Positions 42,428 to 50,350 of a stretch of DNA of 64,000 nucleotides are shown piece by piece. A program made the translations under genes and the position numbers. The stretch is from Terfezia claveryi. Lineage: Eukaryota > Ascomycota > Pezizomycetes > Pezizales > Pezizaceae. Positions within the stretch are counted from its first letter, which is position 1. The number at the start of each line of letters is the position of its first letter. The notes under the pieces are model-generated. The model was given only the letters and a program-made list of their open reading frames with translations, had not been told where the DNA came from and did not search any database. The stretch is taken from positions 558,001-622,000 of the forward strand of contig WHUX01000014.1 in NCBI GenBank assembly GCA_015179025.1, in the 5' to 3' direction.

Positions 42428-42718
42428 TATAGGAAATACTCTCACGTGGCATAAGCCGATATTATGGAAAATGCAAGATATCCTAAAATGGCAAATTGGG
42501 CGGAACAGGGTATGAAGCCAGGGTCCGAATATAGCAAATTGGGCAAAGACCGCGAAGAATAAAAGAGCCAGAAAGTATGCAGGAAAATATCTCTTTTGTA
42601 GTAGAGCACTAGGACCATAGCAATAAGTCTATAGCGATATCTAGATATCTCTCCTCTTTGAATATACACGATCAATTATCTTCACGATTCCTCTGCTGCA
42701 TAACCTCGTAAAATTACA
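42428..42718 (+). repeat. Copia 1, 3' LTR
   Basis: 291 bp. About a dozen differences from the 5' LTR were found by eye, all with A or T in this copy where the 5' LTR has G or C. Confidence 0.85.
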
Positions 42719-42776
42719 GATACTCCCCCTCTTGGCCCTTCGGTAGGGGGGGTATCTCAGCCTCCTCAAGGGGCGT
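42719..42776 (+). repeat. Left arm of the inverted-repeat element (inner part)
   Basis: Starts with the second GATAC of the copia duplication and carries CCCTTCGGTAGGGGG and CAGCCTCCTCAA, found in reverse at 43370-43430. This shows the copia cut the arm in two. Confidence 0.75.
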
Positions 42777-43364
42777 TTCAGTCCCTCAAAGCAACCAAAT
42801 ATTCATAGTTAATCCAGAGTAAAACCCTGATGCACTCGCCTCCAACTCAGAAGCTCTACTAGCACCTAAATTAGTATTCAACCTAGAGATTGTCTCAGCA
42901 TCTTCCCAAATTACTTTTCCAGCTTCCTTCCAACTTGAACCTACTATTCAACTTAGTAACCAACCCAAAGCCAAACCCAATATCCAACCTGGTATTCAAT
43001 CTAAGTATCTAAGCTAGAGTCAACCTAAGTATTTAACCTAGTCTGGTTAGCATAACCCCTCGTTAGTATTAAACCTAGTGTTGAACCTACCATTGAACCC
43101 AGCTAGCATTGAATGCATATCGAACCTAGTATCTAACGTAGTCTCTACCATCGGGACTCTCCTACCATCAACCAGATATCACAGTTCACCATCTAACCCT
43201 GCTGCTCTCTTATATTTTAACCTAGAAATTAACTGAAATTTCCAACCTAATATCGGACCCCGGAGCTCTCCCAGCAGATGCCCGAATGCCCAACCAAGAA
43301 GCCCTCGCAGTGCCCAGTTAGTTCTCATATATGGAAATTAGCTTGTACTAATATTCATGGTTGT
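42777..43364. repeat. Loop of the inverted-repeat element, AACCTAGTATT-type minisatellite
   Basis: 588 bp of degenerate short repeats on the words CAACCTA, TATTCAACCTAG and GAACCTAGTAT (most regular at 42870-43145). No gene. One micro-insert (43030-43075) has landed inside the array. Confidence 0.6.
43030..43075 (+). repeat. 28-bp micro-insert with 8/9 duplication
   Basis: TATTTAACC (43030-43038), then TAGTCTGGTTAGCATAACC plus nine bases to 43066, then TATTAAACC (43067-43075). The host array contains similar words, which weakens this case somewhat. Confidence 0.6.
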
Positions 43365-43958
43365 ACGCCCTTTGAGGAGGCTGGGATACCCCCTTACCGA
43401 AGGGACTATTGAAGCCCAAGAGGGGAGGTATTAGTGCTTCTAGTTCTATTGGAGACCTCACCATGGTGGTTGAGGATACCAGGAAGGGGCGTCGGAGGGA
43501 GGTAGTTCCAGTGGAGCATAAGTGGAGAGGATTTTATTAATTAAATAAGAATTCTTGGAATTACTTATTTTTCAGAGATAGGTGCCTCTCATTTCGACCA
43601 TATACTGGTACCATATATTAGGCTTCTGCTACAAAAGCTATTCTAATATAGATATAGACCTTTCGTTAAGCTCTCCATAGTATCTATTCACTTGTTAGCA
43701 GGTTGCTCGGCCTAAGAGTAGGGTAGAGAGGGAAAGGGGGAGTTATCAGGGAGGTCATATTAGAAGGTATATTATTTGGCATAGAGTAAATTTTGCCGAG
43801 ATGTGAGGCAACCGTCTTGTAGAGCGTAGTTGTTTCCATAGTTATGTATTAAGCCGGAACAAGCTTCTCATTATAGCTCCTGCTATATCATAAATTGTGG
43901 CTGGAGACACTTGGCTACAGGGGTGTTCGTTAGCCCATCCCTGTTCGTAGAGGGTAGT
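43365..43958 (-). repeat. Right arm of the long inverted-repeat element
   Basis: Reverse complement of 27893-28434 plus 42719-42776, without any copia insertion. With the copia and one duplicate removed, the whole element (27893-43958) would be about 1.8 kb with arms of about 590 bp. No coding frame in the arms. Just outside its end is GTAGTCTGGCAACTAC, which starts like the micro-insert core. Confidence 0.75.
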
Positions 43959-44044
43959 CTGGCAACTACAGCCATTCGGGCCCCAACAGGACTCGAAGAT
44001 AAGCGGACTCGAAGATAAGCGGATCGAGACTAAGATAAGCGTAA

Positions 44045-44093
44045 CAGTTAAGACCTCTATGAGGGGGTTGTGCCAACCAGACTACAGTTAAGA
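44045..44093 (-). repeat. 31-bp micro-insert with perfect duplication
   Basis: CAGTTAAGA at 44045-44053 and 44085-44093 (the match extends to 11 bases). The 31 bases between end in GTTGTGCCAACCAGACTA and start CCTCTATGAGGGG. Confidence 0.75.
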
Positions 44094-44151
44094 CTACCAG
44101 AAGAAGATATTGCCACTTCGAAGATTGGGGCGTGAGTCTCGCCGAGTCCGA

Positions 44152-44181
44152 CTCCCCGTCCAACCAGACTACTCCCCCGTC
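44152..44181 (-). repeat. Shortest micro-insert, 11 bp
   Basis: CTCCCCGTC, then CAACCAGACTA (44161-44171), then CTCCCCCGTC. Only the distal 11 bases of the core are present; the right flank has one additional C. Confidence 0.5.
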
Positions 44182-44314
44182 CTGTCGAGCCCAGCAAGTC
44201 CCTACAACTGGTTGACTGCCGCTCTAATACCTTTCCGGCCACCGTAACCCGCACACTTAGGTCTCCTTCCTTTCCAGAGACCATCAAGTATTGAGGAAAC
44301 TGTGTGATTCCAAG

Positions 44315-44357
44315 GCCATCAGGTAGTCTGGTTGCACTACCCCTTGCAGCCCTCAGG
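44315..44357 (+). repeat. 25-bp micro-insert variant with 8/9 duplication
   Basis: GCCATCAGG (44315-44323), 25 bases starting TAGTCTGGTTGCACTACCCC, then GCCCTCAGG (44349-44357). This is the GTTGCA variant. Confidence 0.65.
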
Positions 44358-44525
44358 TCTTCTGGATGACCGACCTAGTCACCTAATGCTGCCGACCATA
44401 CATTTTGGTATGTAGGTCAGGGGCACCGGTTCATATCCGACTAACCAATGCTACATCGACATTCCTTGCCTCGCTGTCGTCCCAGCTAGCACTTGCACAA
44501 AAGGGCCAGTGCATAACCACTGGTA

Positions 44526-45378
44526 CCGTATTAATTCGCGAGTAAGAATGCTGTCTTACTAACAAACGGGCGGTCGGAGGGGCCTTAAATTTACTGTCTT
44601 ATATACGATACTAGCTTAAACACGGGGTACTTTCTTATAAAGAAAGGGGGGGGGACAAAAAAAAAGCCGGAACAAAAAAAATATTCCGGAACAACATCGA
44701 CAGTAGCATAATTGATATCTTTTTACACGATCTCCTCTCCAAGCGTAATTGTAGCATATTGGGCAGCCTCTTCTTCAGTAATGTAATCTCCATTCTCATT
44801 GTCACTCCCATCCGCTTCCTCCTCATCATCCACAATCTCAAGGTCAGAACTTTCATCCTCCGTGTCTGTTGGCAGGTTGGGTTCGTCTTCAGACTCAGGA
44901 GGTAGTTTCCAATCAGGGACTGTATAGTTTGATAATATTCCTTCAATATGGATCTCCGAGTCTGCCGCGCCATCGATTGGGACAGTAATTCCACATTTGC
45001 GAAATGAGCGGGTCTAAGGGGTATTAGCTAAGTACACATGCAGGAGGATTTATAAGGTTGAGCTTACAATCATACTACCCATTTGGTCATAAGAATTCGC
45101 TGTTGGGAAGCTGTATATTTATTCTCCATCCGATTGTCGAGATATGCAGCATAGTGCGATTGTGATATCTCATCGTGATGGTGATGAGTGAAAGAAACCG
45201 GCTGCGCCAGTCAACGTTGACATTACTATACCAACCAGACTACTACTGTCCTATAAGAAAAATTTGCTGTCTAAAACACGATTCGGATATCTCGGCCAAA
45301 ATTAGGCTGTTTTACCCCTGTCTTATACACTAATACTGTCCTGCCGAGTAGTACTTTCTTACTTGCGAATTAATACGG
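44526..45378 (-). mobile_element. Pogo-like DNA transposon, internally deleted
   Basis: The ends CCGTATTAATTCGCGAGTAA (44526-44545) and the reverse complement of the right end (CCGTATTAATTCGCAAGTAA, to 45378) agree over about 26 bases, with TA outside both (44524-44525, 45379-45380). The word CTGTCTTA/CTGTCCTA recurs near both ends (44551, 44598, 45246, 45320), perhaps as transposase binding sites. The interior keeps only the last part of a transposase gene. Length 853 bp. Confidence 0.75.
44723..45215 (-). pseudogene. Pogo/DDE_1-type transposase C-terminal fragment with intron
   Basis: The upstream part (about 45215-45068) reads SHYAAYLDNRMENKYTASQQ followed by RILMTKWV, then a stop before a canonical intron (GTAAGC at 45067 to CCTTAG at 45014, 54 bp). 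The downstream exon (45013-44723) opens with TRSFRKCGITVPIDG. RSFRKCGI is the highly typical C-terminal motif of Tigger/pogo/jerky (DDE_1) transposases. An acidic tail follows (DTEDESSDLEIVDDEEE, then ADGSDNENGDY) to TAA. The DNA-binding and catalytic parts are missing. Confidence 0.7.
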
Positions 45379-45600
45379 TAGTTTGGATGTCGGTTGGTTT
45401 TTAGGCGGATTATTCCCCTCTTCGGTTTGCGGGTCACCCCTCAAACCGACCAGGTGTCAAAGGAGGGCGGCTTTACTGTGCGGGCTTGGGCTTGGTAGTG
45501 TGCGGGCTTGGCACTGTGCACTTGTGGTCTTGGAGAGATTAGGCTGCCAAGGGGCAGAGGGCCAAGAGATTTACGCTAATAGGCCACAGTAACTAAGCTA
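45379..45600. other. Short intergenic gap
   Basis: A small unsupported plus frame (45383-45592). No repeat noticed. Confidence 0.3.
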
Positions 45601-45920
45601 GGGTACAATTACTTCTACAATCACAAACCTCAATAGAAACCCCGCACAGGCACAAACCTCAATAGAAACACCCACAGAGGCACAAACTTCTAGTCGGTTT
45701 GGCACAACAGCCCCGCCTAACCTCAATAGAATCACGTAGTCCCAAGACTCAATAGGAATTTCGACTTTCGGGATGCTTTCATTCTACTCGTGCCGCGAAC
45801 GAACAACGCGAAAACCTACACTTCAAGACAACTTGAATATTACAGCCAGACTACTTATGGCTTCATTGAATGCTTGACCTAGTCTGGTTGTGACCTATGG
45901 CCCTGAATACCCTACCCCGT

Positions 45921-45963
45921 ATATCTGCTACGGAGGGGTCATGCAACCAGACTAATATCTGTA
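45921..45963 (-). repeat. 25-bp micro-insert variant with 7/9 duplication
   Basis: ATATCTGCT (45921-45929), 25 bases ending in ATGCAACCAGACTA (45930-45954), ATATCTGTA (45955-45963). Confidence 0.5.
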
Positions 45964-46308
45964 AGCATCCCAGGCTTTTATCTTACCGTTCTGATTGAAC
46001 TGCCGAGAGGCTTGTGCTATCCAGAATACAGATTGAATGGAAAGGATTTGAGGGTGCCAGCCACTACATTGAGGACGTTGGCGTTGAATAGATCAATCGT
46101 GCCTAGGACAACCGCCACAACAGTGCTGAACGGGCGGTCACGATACACTCAATTCAGGCAAAAGCCATAGCTAGCAACTCAGTACTCGTATTAAACTATC
46201 TAGTTCATTACAATGGAACGTATCCTACTGTCTTTACGAATAGCTATTGCTGCCAGCTATGGTTAGGTCCATCCCGGAAATCGATTATCCTGCTTTAATA
46301 ACTCTGCC

Positions 46309-46341
46309 TTTCAGAGGGGTCGTTAAGTTTATAAACCCCCT
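46309..46341 (+). promoter_or_regulatory. TATA block of copy C
   Basis: TTTCAGAGGGGTCGTTAAG followed by TTTATAAACCCCCT, about 160 bp upstream of the ATG. The TATA lies in the palindrome GTTTATAAAC. Confidence 0.6.
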
Positions 46342-46490
46342 AGAGACCCTTCAAATCTAGACTTGCTTTTGGCCTCACTCTGCTTAAGCTTCGACGTTCT
46401 GCAAGTAACATCTACAACATTGTTACTCCAAACAAAAATATTTTCAAAACACTTCTATTACAGTACCTCGTACAGTACTCTTCCATCACA

Positions 46491-47309
46491 ATGTCTGACA
46501 ACATGAACTCTTCCTCAGCTAGCCCTTCTATCCCCACTTCCACCTTCCCCAAATTCTGGCACTCGATTGCAACGGCCAGAATTCACATCGAAACACTTAT
46601 GGCCGGTTGGGCAATCCCAGAGTTCCTTACCTATATTCGAGGCCACCCTACACTCTCCAATGAATTTCTCGAGCTTGCTCGAGAGACCACAATCAATCCG
46701 GACACTGAGCTCCCTGACACAGACACGCCCCCTGATTCAAATGTTTCATTCGAAGCTGCTGATCCCGACGACTCTGGAGATGAGGGGGAACATACTGCTG
46801 GGGATAGATTACACCTCAAGGCGTTCTTTATGTTTGGCTTGGAACAGGAGTGGGTCTCACCCCACATTCACTGGATTTGGTGGAGGCAGTGTGAAGTGAA
46901 GAGGGAGAACTTGAAAAGGAGAGTGCAAGAACAAGAAGAAACAATATATGAGCAAGAAAGGCTCATTGAGGAATTGGAACAGAGGTTGAGGGAGGAGGAG
47001 GACCTGGAAGAGGAAACATATAGAAGAGGTTTCCTTGTCGGGGAAAAAGAAGGGCGAGGGGAGGTCTATCGGGAAGAAGGAAGGTTGCTACAGTCGACAT
47101 TGGAAGAAGAGGGGAGGTCAGGGTGGAGGAAAGGGAGGGAGGATGGATTGACGATAGGGAGGAAACAAGGGAGGAGAGAAATGTTTGAAGTGATGAACCA
47201 CTCAGGCAAGCCTCCTTCAGGAAAGAGGTCAAGACAGGAGGAAACGGAGGCAAGAGGGGAGGACTCGCTCTATTATACGATGAGGGAAATGGTTTTTTGG
47301 GGTAAATAA
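46491..47309 (+). CDS. Dispersed coiled-coil family protein, copy C
   Basis: 272 codons from ATG (CACAATGTCTG) to TAA. By eye roughly 85-90 percent identical to copy A over the whole length, with the same domains: Ser-rich start, GWAIPEFLTYIRGHPTLS block, acidic linker, LKAFFMFGLEQEW, coiled coil, the glycine-stepped segment GWRKGREDGLTIGRKQG and the YYTMREMVF end. Many of the differences from copy A are conservative. The frame remains open while the adjacent copy F and the LINE are decayed, which favours a functional or very recent gene. Function unknown. Confidence 0.7.
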   Translation: MSDNMNSSSASPSIPTSTFPKFWHSIATARIHIETLMAGWAIPEFLTYIRGHPTLSNEFLELARETTINPDTELPDTDTPPDSNVSFEAADPDDSGDEGEHTAGDRLHLKAFFMFGLEQEWVSPHIHWIWWRQCEVKRENLKRRVQEQEETIYEQERLIEELEQRLREEEDLEEETYRRGFLVGEKEGRGEVYREEGRLLQSTLEEEGRSGWRKGREDGLTIGRKQGRREMFEVMNHSGKPPSGKRSRQEETEARGEDSLYYTMREMVFWGK

Positions 47310-47489
47310 AGGGAAGCAGATCGGTTCGCGGCGTCATTGTTGGGTTTTAGGTTTGTTTTACAGAGTCACTGTGCTGTGTCGTATTGGAGTATTGGACATG
47401 CGTATTTTTCTTCGAATCGAAAATATATAAGATCTTTAATAACATTTAAGCTACTGAGGCGGTCTTCATGTTTGCCTCAAAATCGATCA

Positions 47490-47880
47490 TTCAGTAGATT
47501 TGTTGGAGATAGTGTGAACAGAAGAGGAAGAACTTGGAAACAGAGAGGCTTATTGGGGAATTGAAGAGAAGGTCCAGGGGGAGGAGCAACTAAGTACAGA
47601 CCTGGGAAAGGATACATTCAGAAAACGTTTCCTCGCAGGGGAACAAAAAAGGGGCAGGGGGACGTGTATCGGAATGAAGGAACGTTGCTGCGGTGGACAT
47701 TGGAAGAAGAGTGAAGGGCAGGATGGAAGAAATGGAAAAGCATGGAATGATGGTAGGGAGGAAACAAGGAAGGAGAGAAAATTTTGAGAAGATGAATCAC
47801 GAAGGCCAGCGAGGCGAGGTAAGATGAAAAGCGGGAGGACAAGATTCCCCCTTCTAACTACTTACTTATGAGGGGAATGT
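47490..47880 (+). pseudogene. Decayed partial coiled-coil gene copy F
   Basis: Nucleotide similarity to 46870-47270 is plain (GTGTGAA-AGAAGAGG, GAGAGGCTTATTG, GGACATTGGAAGAAGAG, AGGGAGGAAACAAGGAAGG), but stops and indels break every frame. It begins soon after copy C ends, so C and F form a partial tandem. Confidence 0.6.
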
Positions 47881-48110
47881 GGAAGGATGATTGGTTGGGA
47901 GTAAAGGAAGCAAGGTAGGTGGATTCGTATAGTCAAGGTGGCTTTTTGGTTTTTTTTTTTATTGGCAACTCAGTACTCATATTCAAACCATCTAGCTTGA
48001 CGAAGGATCGCAAACCCGAGTGGTTACTGTACTCGGCTGGGTTGTCTAACCCCTGGGCCGTTCCCTAGCTACATACAGGATCGGATACCCCCCGAAGAAG
48101 AAAAAAAAAC
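47881..48110. other. Short repeat-derived gap
   Basis: Includes a T-run (47949-47960) and the phrase GGCAACTCAGTACTC, also found upstream of copy C (46170). No gene. Confidence 0.35.
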
Positions 48111-48690
48111 TTAATCACAAGAGATAAGAGAGACTGACAGAGAACACAGGGCATAACATATCCTCGATCCCAACGTCTAGTGTACCCTTAGAAATTGCTC
48201 TGCCTTCCCGCGCCATTCTTCGTCCTCCTCTGCCTCCTCTAGTCTTCCCCCTTTCCCATTCCCGACTCACGAGCACTTCACCAAATTTGCCGCGTTTGGG
48301 GTCTTCCGTTCTCCCTTCTGACGCAATCATGCCCTCTGCGAGCCTCAAGTATGTCAGGCCTTTGATTGTCCTATTGTCACAACCAAGATATTTCGGTTTC
48401 CAGTGGATCTCGTACATTTAAGCCCACCCGGTGTAACAATATAGGCTTTAGCATCCACTTTCCCATCCACGCCTCTTGTCTCGCTTTCCCATCCGCCTCT
48501 TCATTTCTCTTTACCCCCTAGTGACCTTTCACAGACATCAGAGTCCTACTCGTGGAGTTCCTCCAGTAAGGCCTCAGTCCAGCCCCTTGTAGGGGATATG
48601 CTAAATCTGCCGCCCTCAGTATGGCCCCCTGGCTATCCAGGGCTAATGTACTCGATCCACAGAAAATCAAGGCTAAAATTTGCGGGTGAA
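48110..48690 (-). pseudogene. LINE relic: RNase H end of ORF2
   Basis: Minus-strand translation from about 48670 gives STLALDSQGAILRAADLAYP (the RNase H strand with the second Asp), then RTLMSVKGH-stop-GVKRNEEADGKARQEAW, the classic GHxGxxGNEEADxxAR block of LINE RNase H, in one frame with a single TAG at a lysine/glutamine position. Beyond it lie basic Arg/Gly-rich frames down to 48110. It is better preserved than the relic at 1 kb. No RT is visible to its right, where only Glu-rich frame remains extend to about 48870. Confidence 0.6.
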
Positions 48691-49317
48691 TAATACAGTT
48701 TCTGGTGACTCGTCGGCCTCCTTTCCTGAGGAGCTCGGATCATTTCCACTCTGCTCCTCCAAATGATCCTCCAATTGTACATGGTCCTCCACTCTCTCCT
48801 TGATGTTCGCCTCTTCCCTCCAATCGATACTCGAGGTTACCTAGCACATGGACCTCCCCTCTCCTCTCGACCTCCACCTCTTGCTCCTACCCGCCTATGG
48901 AGCCAGATTTAATCCGGGCTTGCTTATGATCTCCAGCTCTCTTCCTTTTGGCCCCCACCATAGCCTGATCAGTGTCGCCGGGGAGATGGATGTGCGGTGG
49001 TACTGATGCTACTAGCCTCCTTATTTTCGCCGCTACCGCTGTAATCACTGCTAGTTGGACTGGTCCTGGTGGTGAGGGGAGCATCGGCTTGGGGCAGCAT
49101 GTCTGGAGTAGCACAGGACCGGAGTTGCATTTGTGGACACTGGGGCGAGGCTGCCTAATGGTATAAAATTTGAGGGGTAGGTGGACAAGTGGATTGCTCC
49201 ACTGGAAGTAACATGGCGATGGGTGACGGCTAAGGTTGAGTAAGGGGGAACCACATTCCAGCCACCCAAATATTCAAGTCAGGCGTACGACTACAGGAAT
49301 GGTCCCTACGAGGGTTG
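48691..49317. other. Degraded repeat DNA
   Basis: Possibly more LINE sequence on the minus strand (acidic, Ser-rich frames near 48720-48850), but nothing diagnostic. Confidence 0.3.
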
Positions 49318-49364
49318 TGTGCCAACCAGACTGCCTGCCATTATGCTATAGTCTGGTTGGCACA
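49318..49364. repeat. Inverted pair of micro-insert cores
   Basis: TGTGCCAACCAGACT (49318-49332) and AGTCTGGTTGGCACA (49350-49364) are perfect 15-bp reverse complements around a 17-bp centre, a potential hairpin. Confidence 0.55.
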
Positions 49365-49482
49365 AGAAAATGGGTACTATATTGCTCCTTATCATATCAC
49401 ATGCCCCCCACCCACAATGGGGAATCTACACAGCCCACGTCTTTATCTTTCCGGTTGCATCCACCTATTCATCCCCACCAAA

Positions 49483-49580
49483 GCCGTGGTGGCCGACTGG
49501 TTCGGTTGCAGGTTTGGTTGGGGATACACTTTAACCCCAAAAGAAAGGGCGGCAAGTGGGCTGGGTTCGACTCCCAGCTA
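49483..49580 (+). other. tRNA-like sequence (possible SINE head or pseudo-tRNA)
   Basis: TGGCCGACTGG (49490-49500) fits the pol III A box (TGGCnnAGTGG) with one mismatch, and CTGGGTTCGACTCCCAG (49561-49577) is a perfect T-arm with B box. TTGGGG/CCCCAA can pair between them. The acceptor stem cannot form (GCCGTGG against CTAATTC), so this is not a working tRNA. The type II (Leu/Ser-like) D-arm suggests origin from such a tRNA. Confidence 0.4.
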
Positions 49581-49749
49581 ATTCCAGGCTCGTGTTCCTG
49601 GGCGGATTAGCCGCGTACTCCTCTTCAACTGGAGTGCGCGGTGAACCGTTTTGTCTTTTGGTTATTTTATTAATTTTTTTACTCGTGTGCGCAACCTTAG
49701 GGGTCGCATCGCATATAGTGACGCATCCACCTTATCCTCTTCATGCCAT

Positions 49750-50030
49750 AGCGGCTTCGAGATCCGAGATTCATGGATTACTGATTGGGTTTTTTTTTGA
49801 GGTCTGTATTTGTTTGTCATCTGTGGTTCCTTCTACGTGTACCTTCTAACGTTGGTTTCTTTGTTGGCTCAATAGATTCTTTGCAAGACACAATACAGCA
49901 TTACTAAGTAATTTAATTTCGCAGCTTGGTTACTACAGAGTGACAGTTCTGTGTTGCATCGGAGTGTTGGGTATGGGTATTGTTTTAAAATCTAAAATGT
50001 AAGAGCTTCTTTCACAACATTTGTGACTGG
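49750..50030 (+). repeat. 3' tail fragment of the coiled-coil unit
   Basis: It carries the tail words of copies B, C and D without the gene: TTTGTTTGTCATCTGTGGTTCC, TTCTACGTGTACC, CACAATACAGCATTA (shown in part), CAGAGTGACAGTTCTGTGTTG, and TTGGGTATGGGTATTGTTTT. Confidence 0.55.
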
Positions 50031-50171
50031 CGTACCCAGTGAAACATGTTTGGTGGAAGAGTTGGTAGTCTGCGAGAGTCCACAGTTGTTCCGTTCCATT
50101 CAGCAATAATCACCATTGGCCGGCCAATGGGTCGATAAACCCATCTACCAATTGCGTACAAATTAATGTTA

Positions 50172-50350
50172 GCGCGAACCGTTCCGCAATTGCTAGGGGG
50201 TTCACGCTCAGGGTAAGTCTAGCGCTCTCGGTGAATTATCAACTAATAACCACTCTCTTCCCAACGCCTAGTTACCCTCCGATTCGAACGATCCACATCC
50301 AAAGAAATCCACCCTTGCTTTCTTAACTTCCCCCGCTGACCAACTCGTGA
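50172..50350 (+). pseudogene. Possible two-exon gene start
   Basis: ATG near 50167 opens MLARTVPQLLGGSRSG. A canonical intron follows (GTAAGTC at about 50214 to CGCCTAG near 50272, with ACTAAT as possible branch site). Exon 2 continues as YPPIRTIHIQRNPPLLS to a TAA. The N-terminus is Arg-rich and amphipathic, like a mitochondrial targeting sequence. A different frame of the same DNA is open from about 50273 to 50420 (STLAFLTSPADQLVKSN), so a frameshift may have ended an older gene. Weakly supported. Confidence 0.2.

Larger units (their letters stand above)
28435..42718 (+). mobile_element. Ty1/copia element 1, disrupted by a gypsy insertion
   Basis: LTRs of 291 bp lie at 28435-28725 and 42428-42718, with target duplication GATAC outside (28430-28434 and 42719-42723). 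Internal order is gag, (gypsy inserted), integrase, RT, RNase H, which defines Ty1/copia. Without the gypsy and one of its duplicates the element is about 5.3 kb. Coding parts hold many stops, mostly TAG. The 3' LTR has diverged almost only by C-to-T/G-to-A changes, even turning the terminal TG into TA. It is inserted in the left arm of the inverted-repeat element. Dead copy. Confidence 0.9.
45580..47420 (+). repeat. Dispersed coiled-coil gene unit, copy C
   Basis: Upstream repeats CAATAGAAAC/CACAAACCTCAATAG (45621-45690), micro-insert remnant (45691-45720), CGCGAAAACCT region, TATA block at 46309, gene at 46491, tail with TTTTACAGAGTCACTGTGCTG to about 47420. It is the closest relative of copy A. 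Confidence 0.65.

Noticed and set aside
44390..44440. GGTTCATATCC with nearby pairing, tRNA-like
   Set aside because: The T-stem does not pair and there is no A box at a proper distance.
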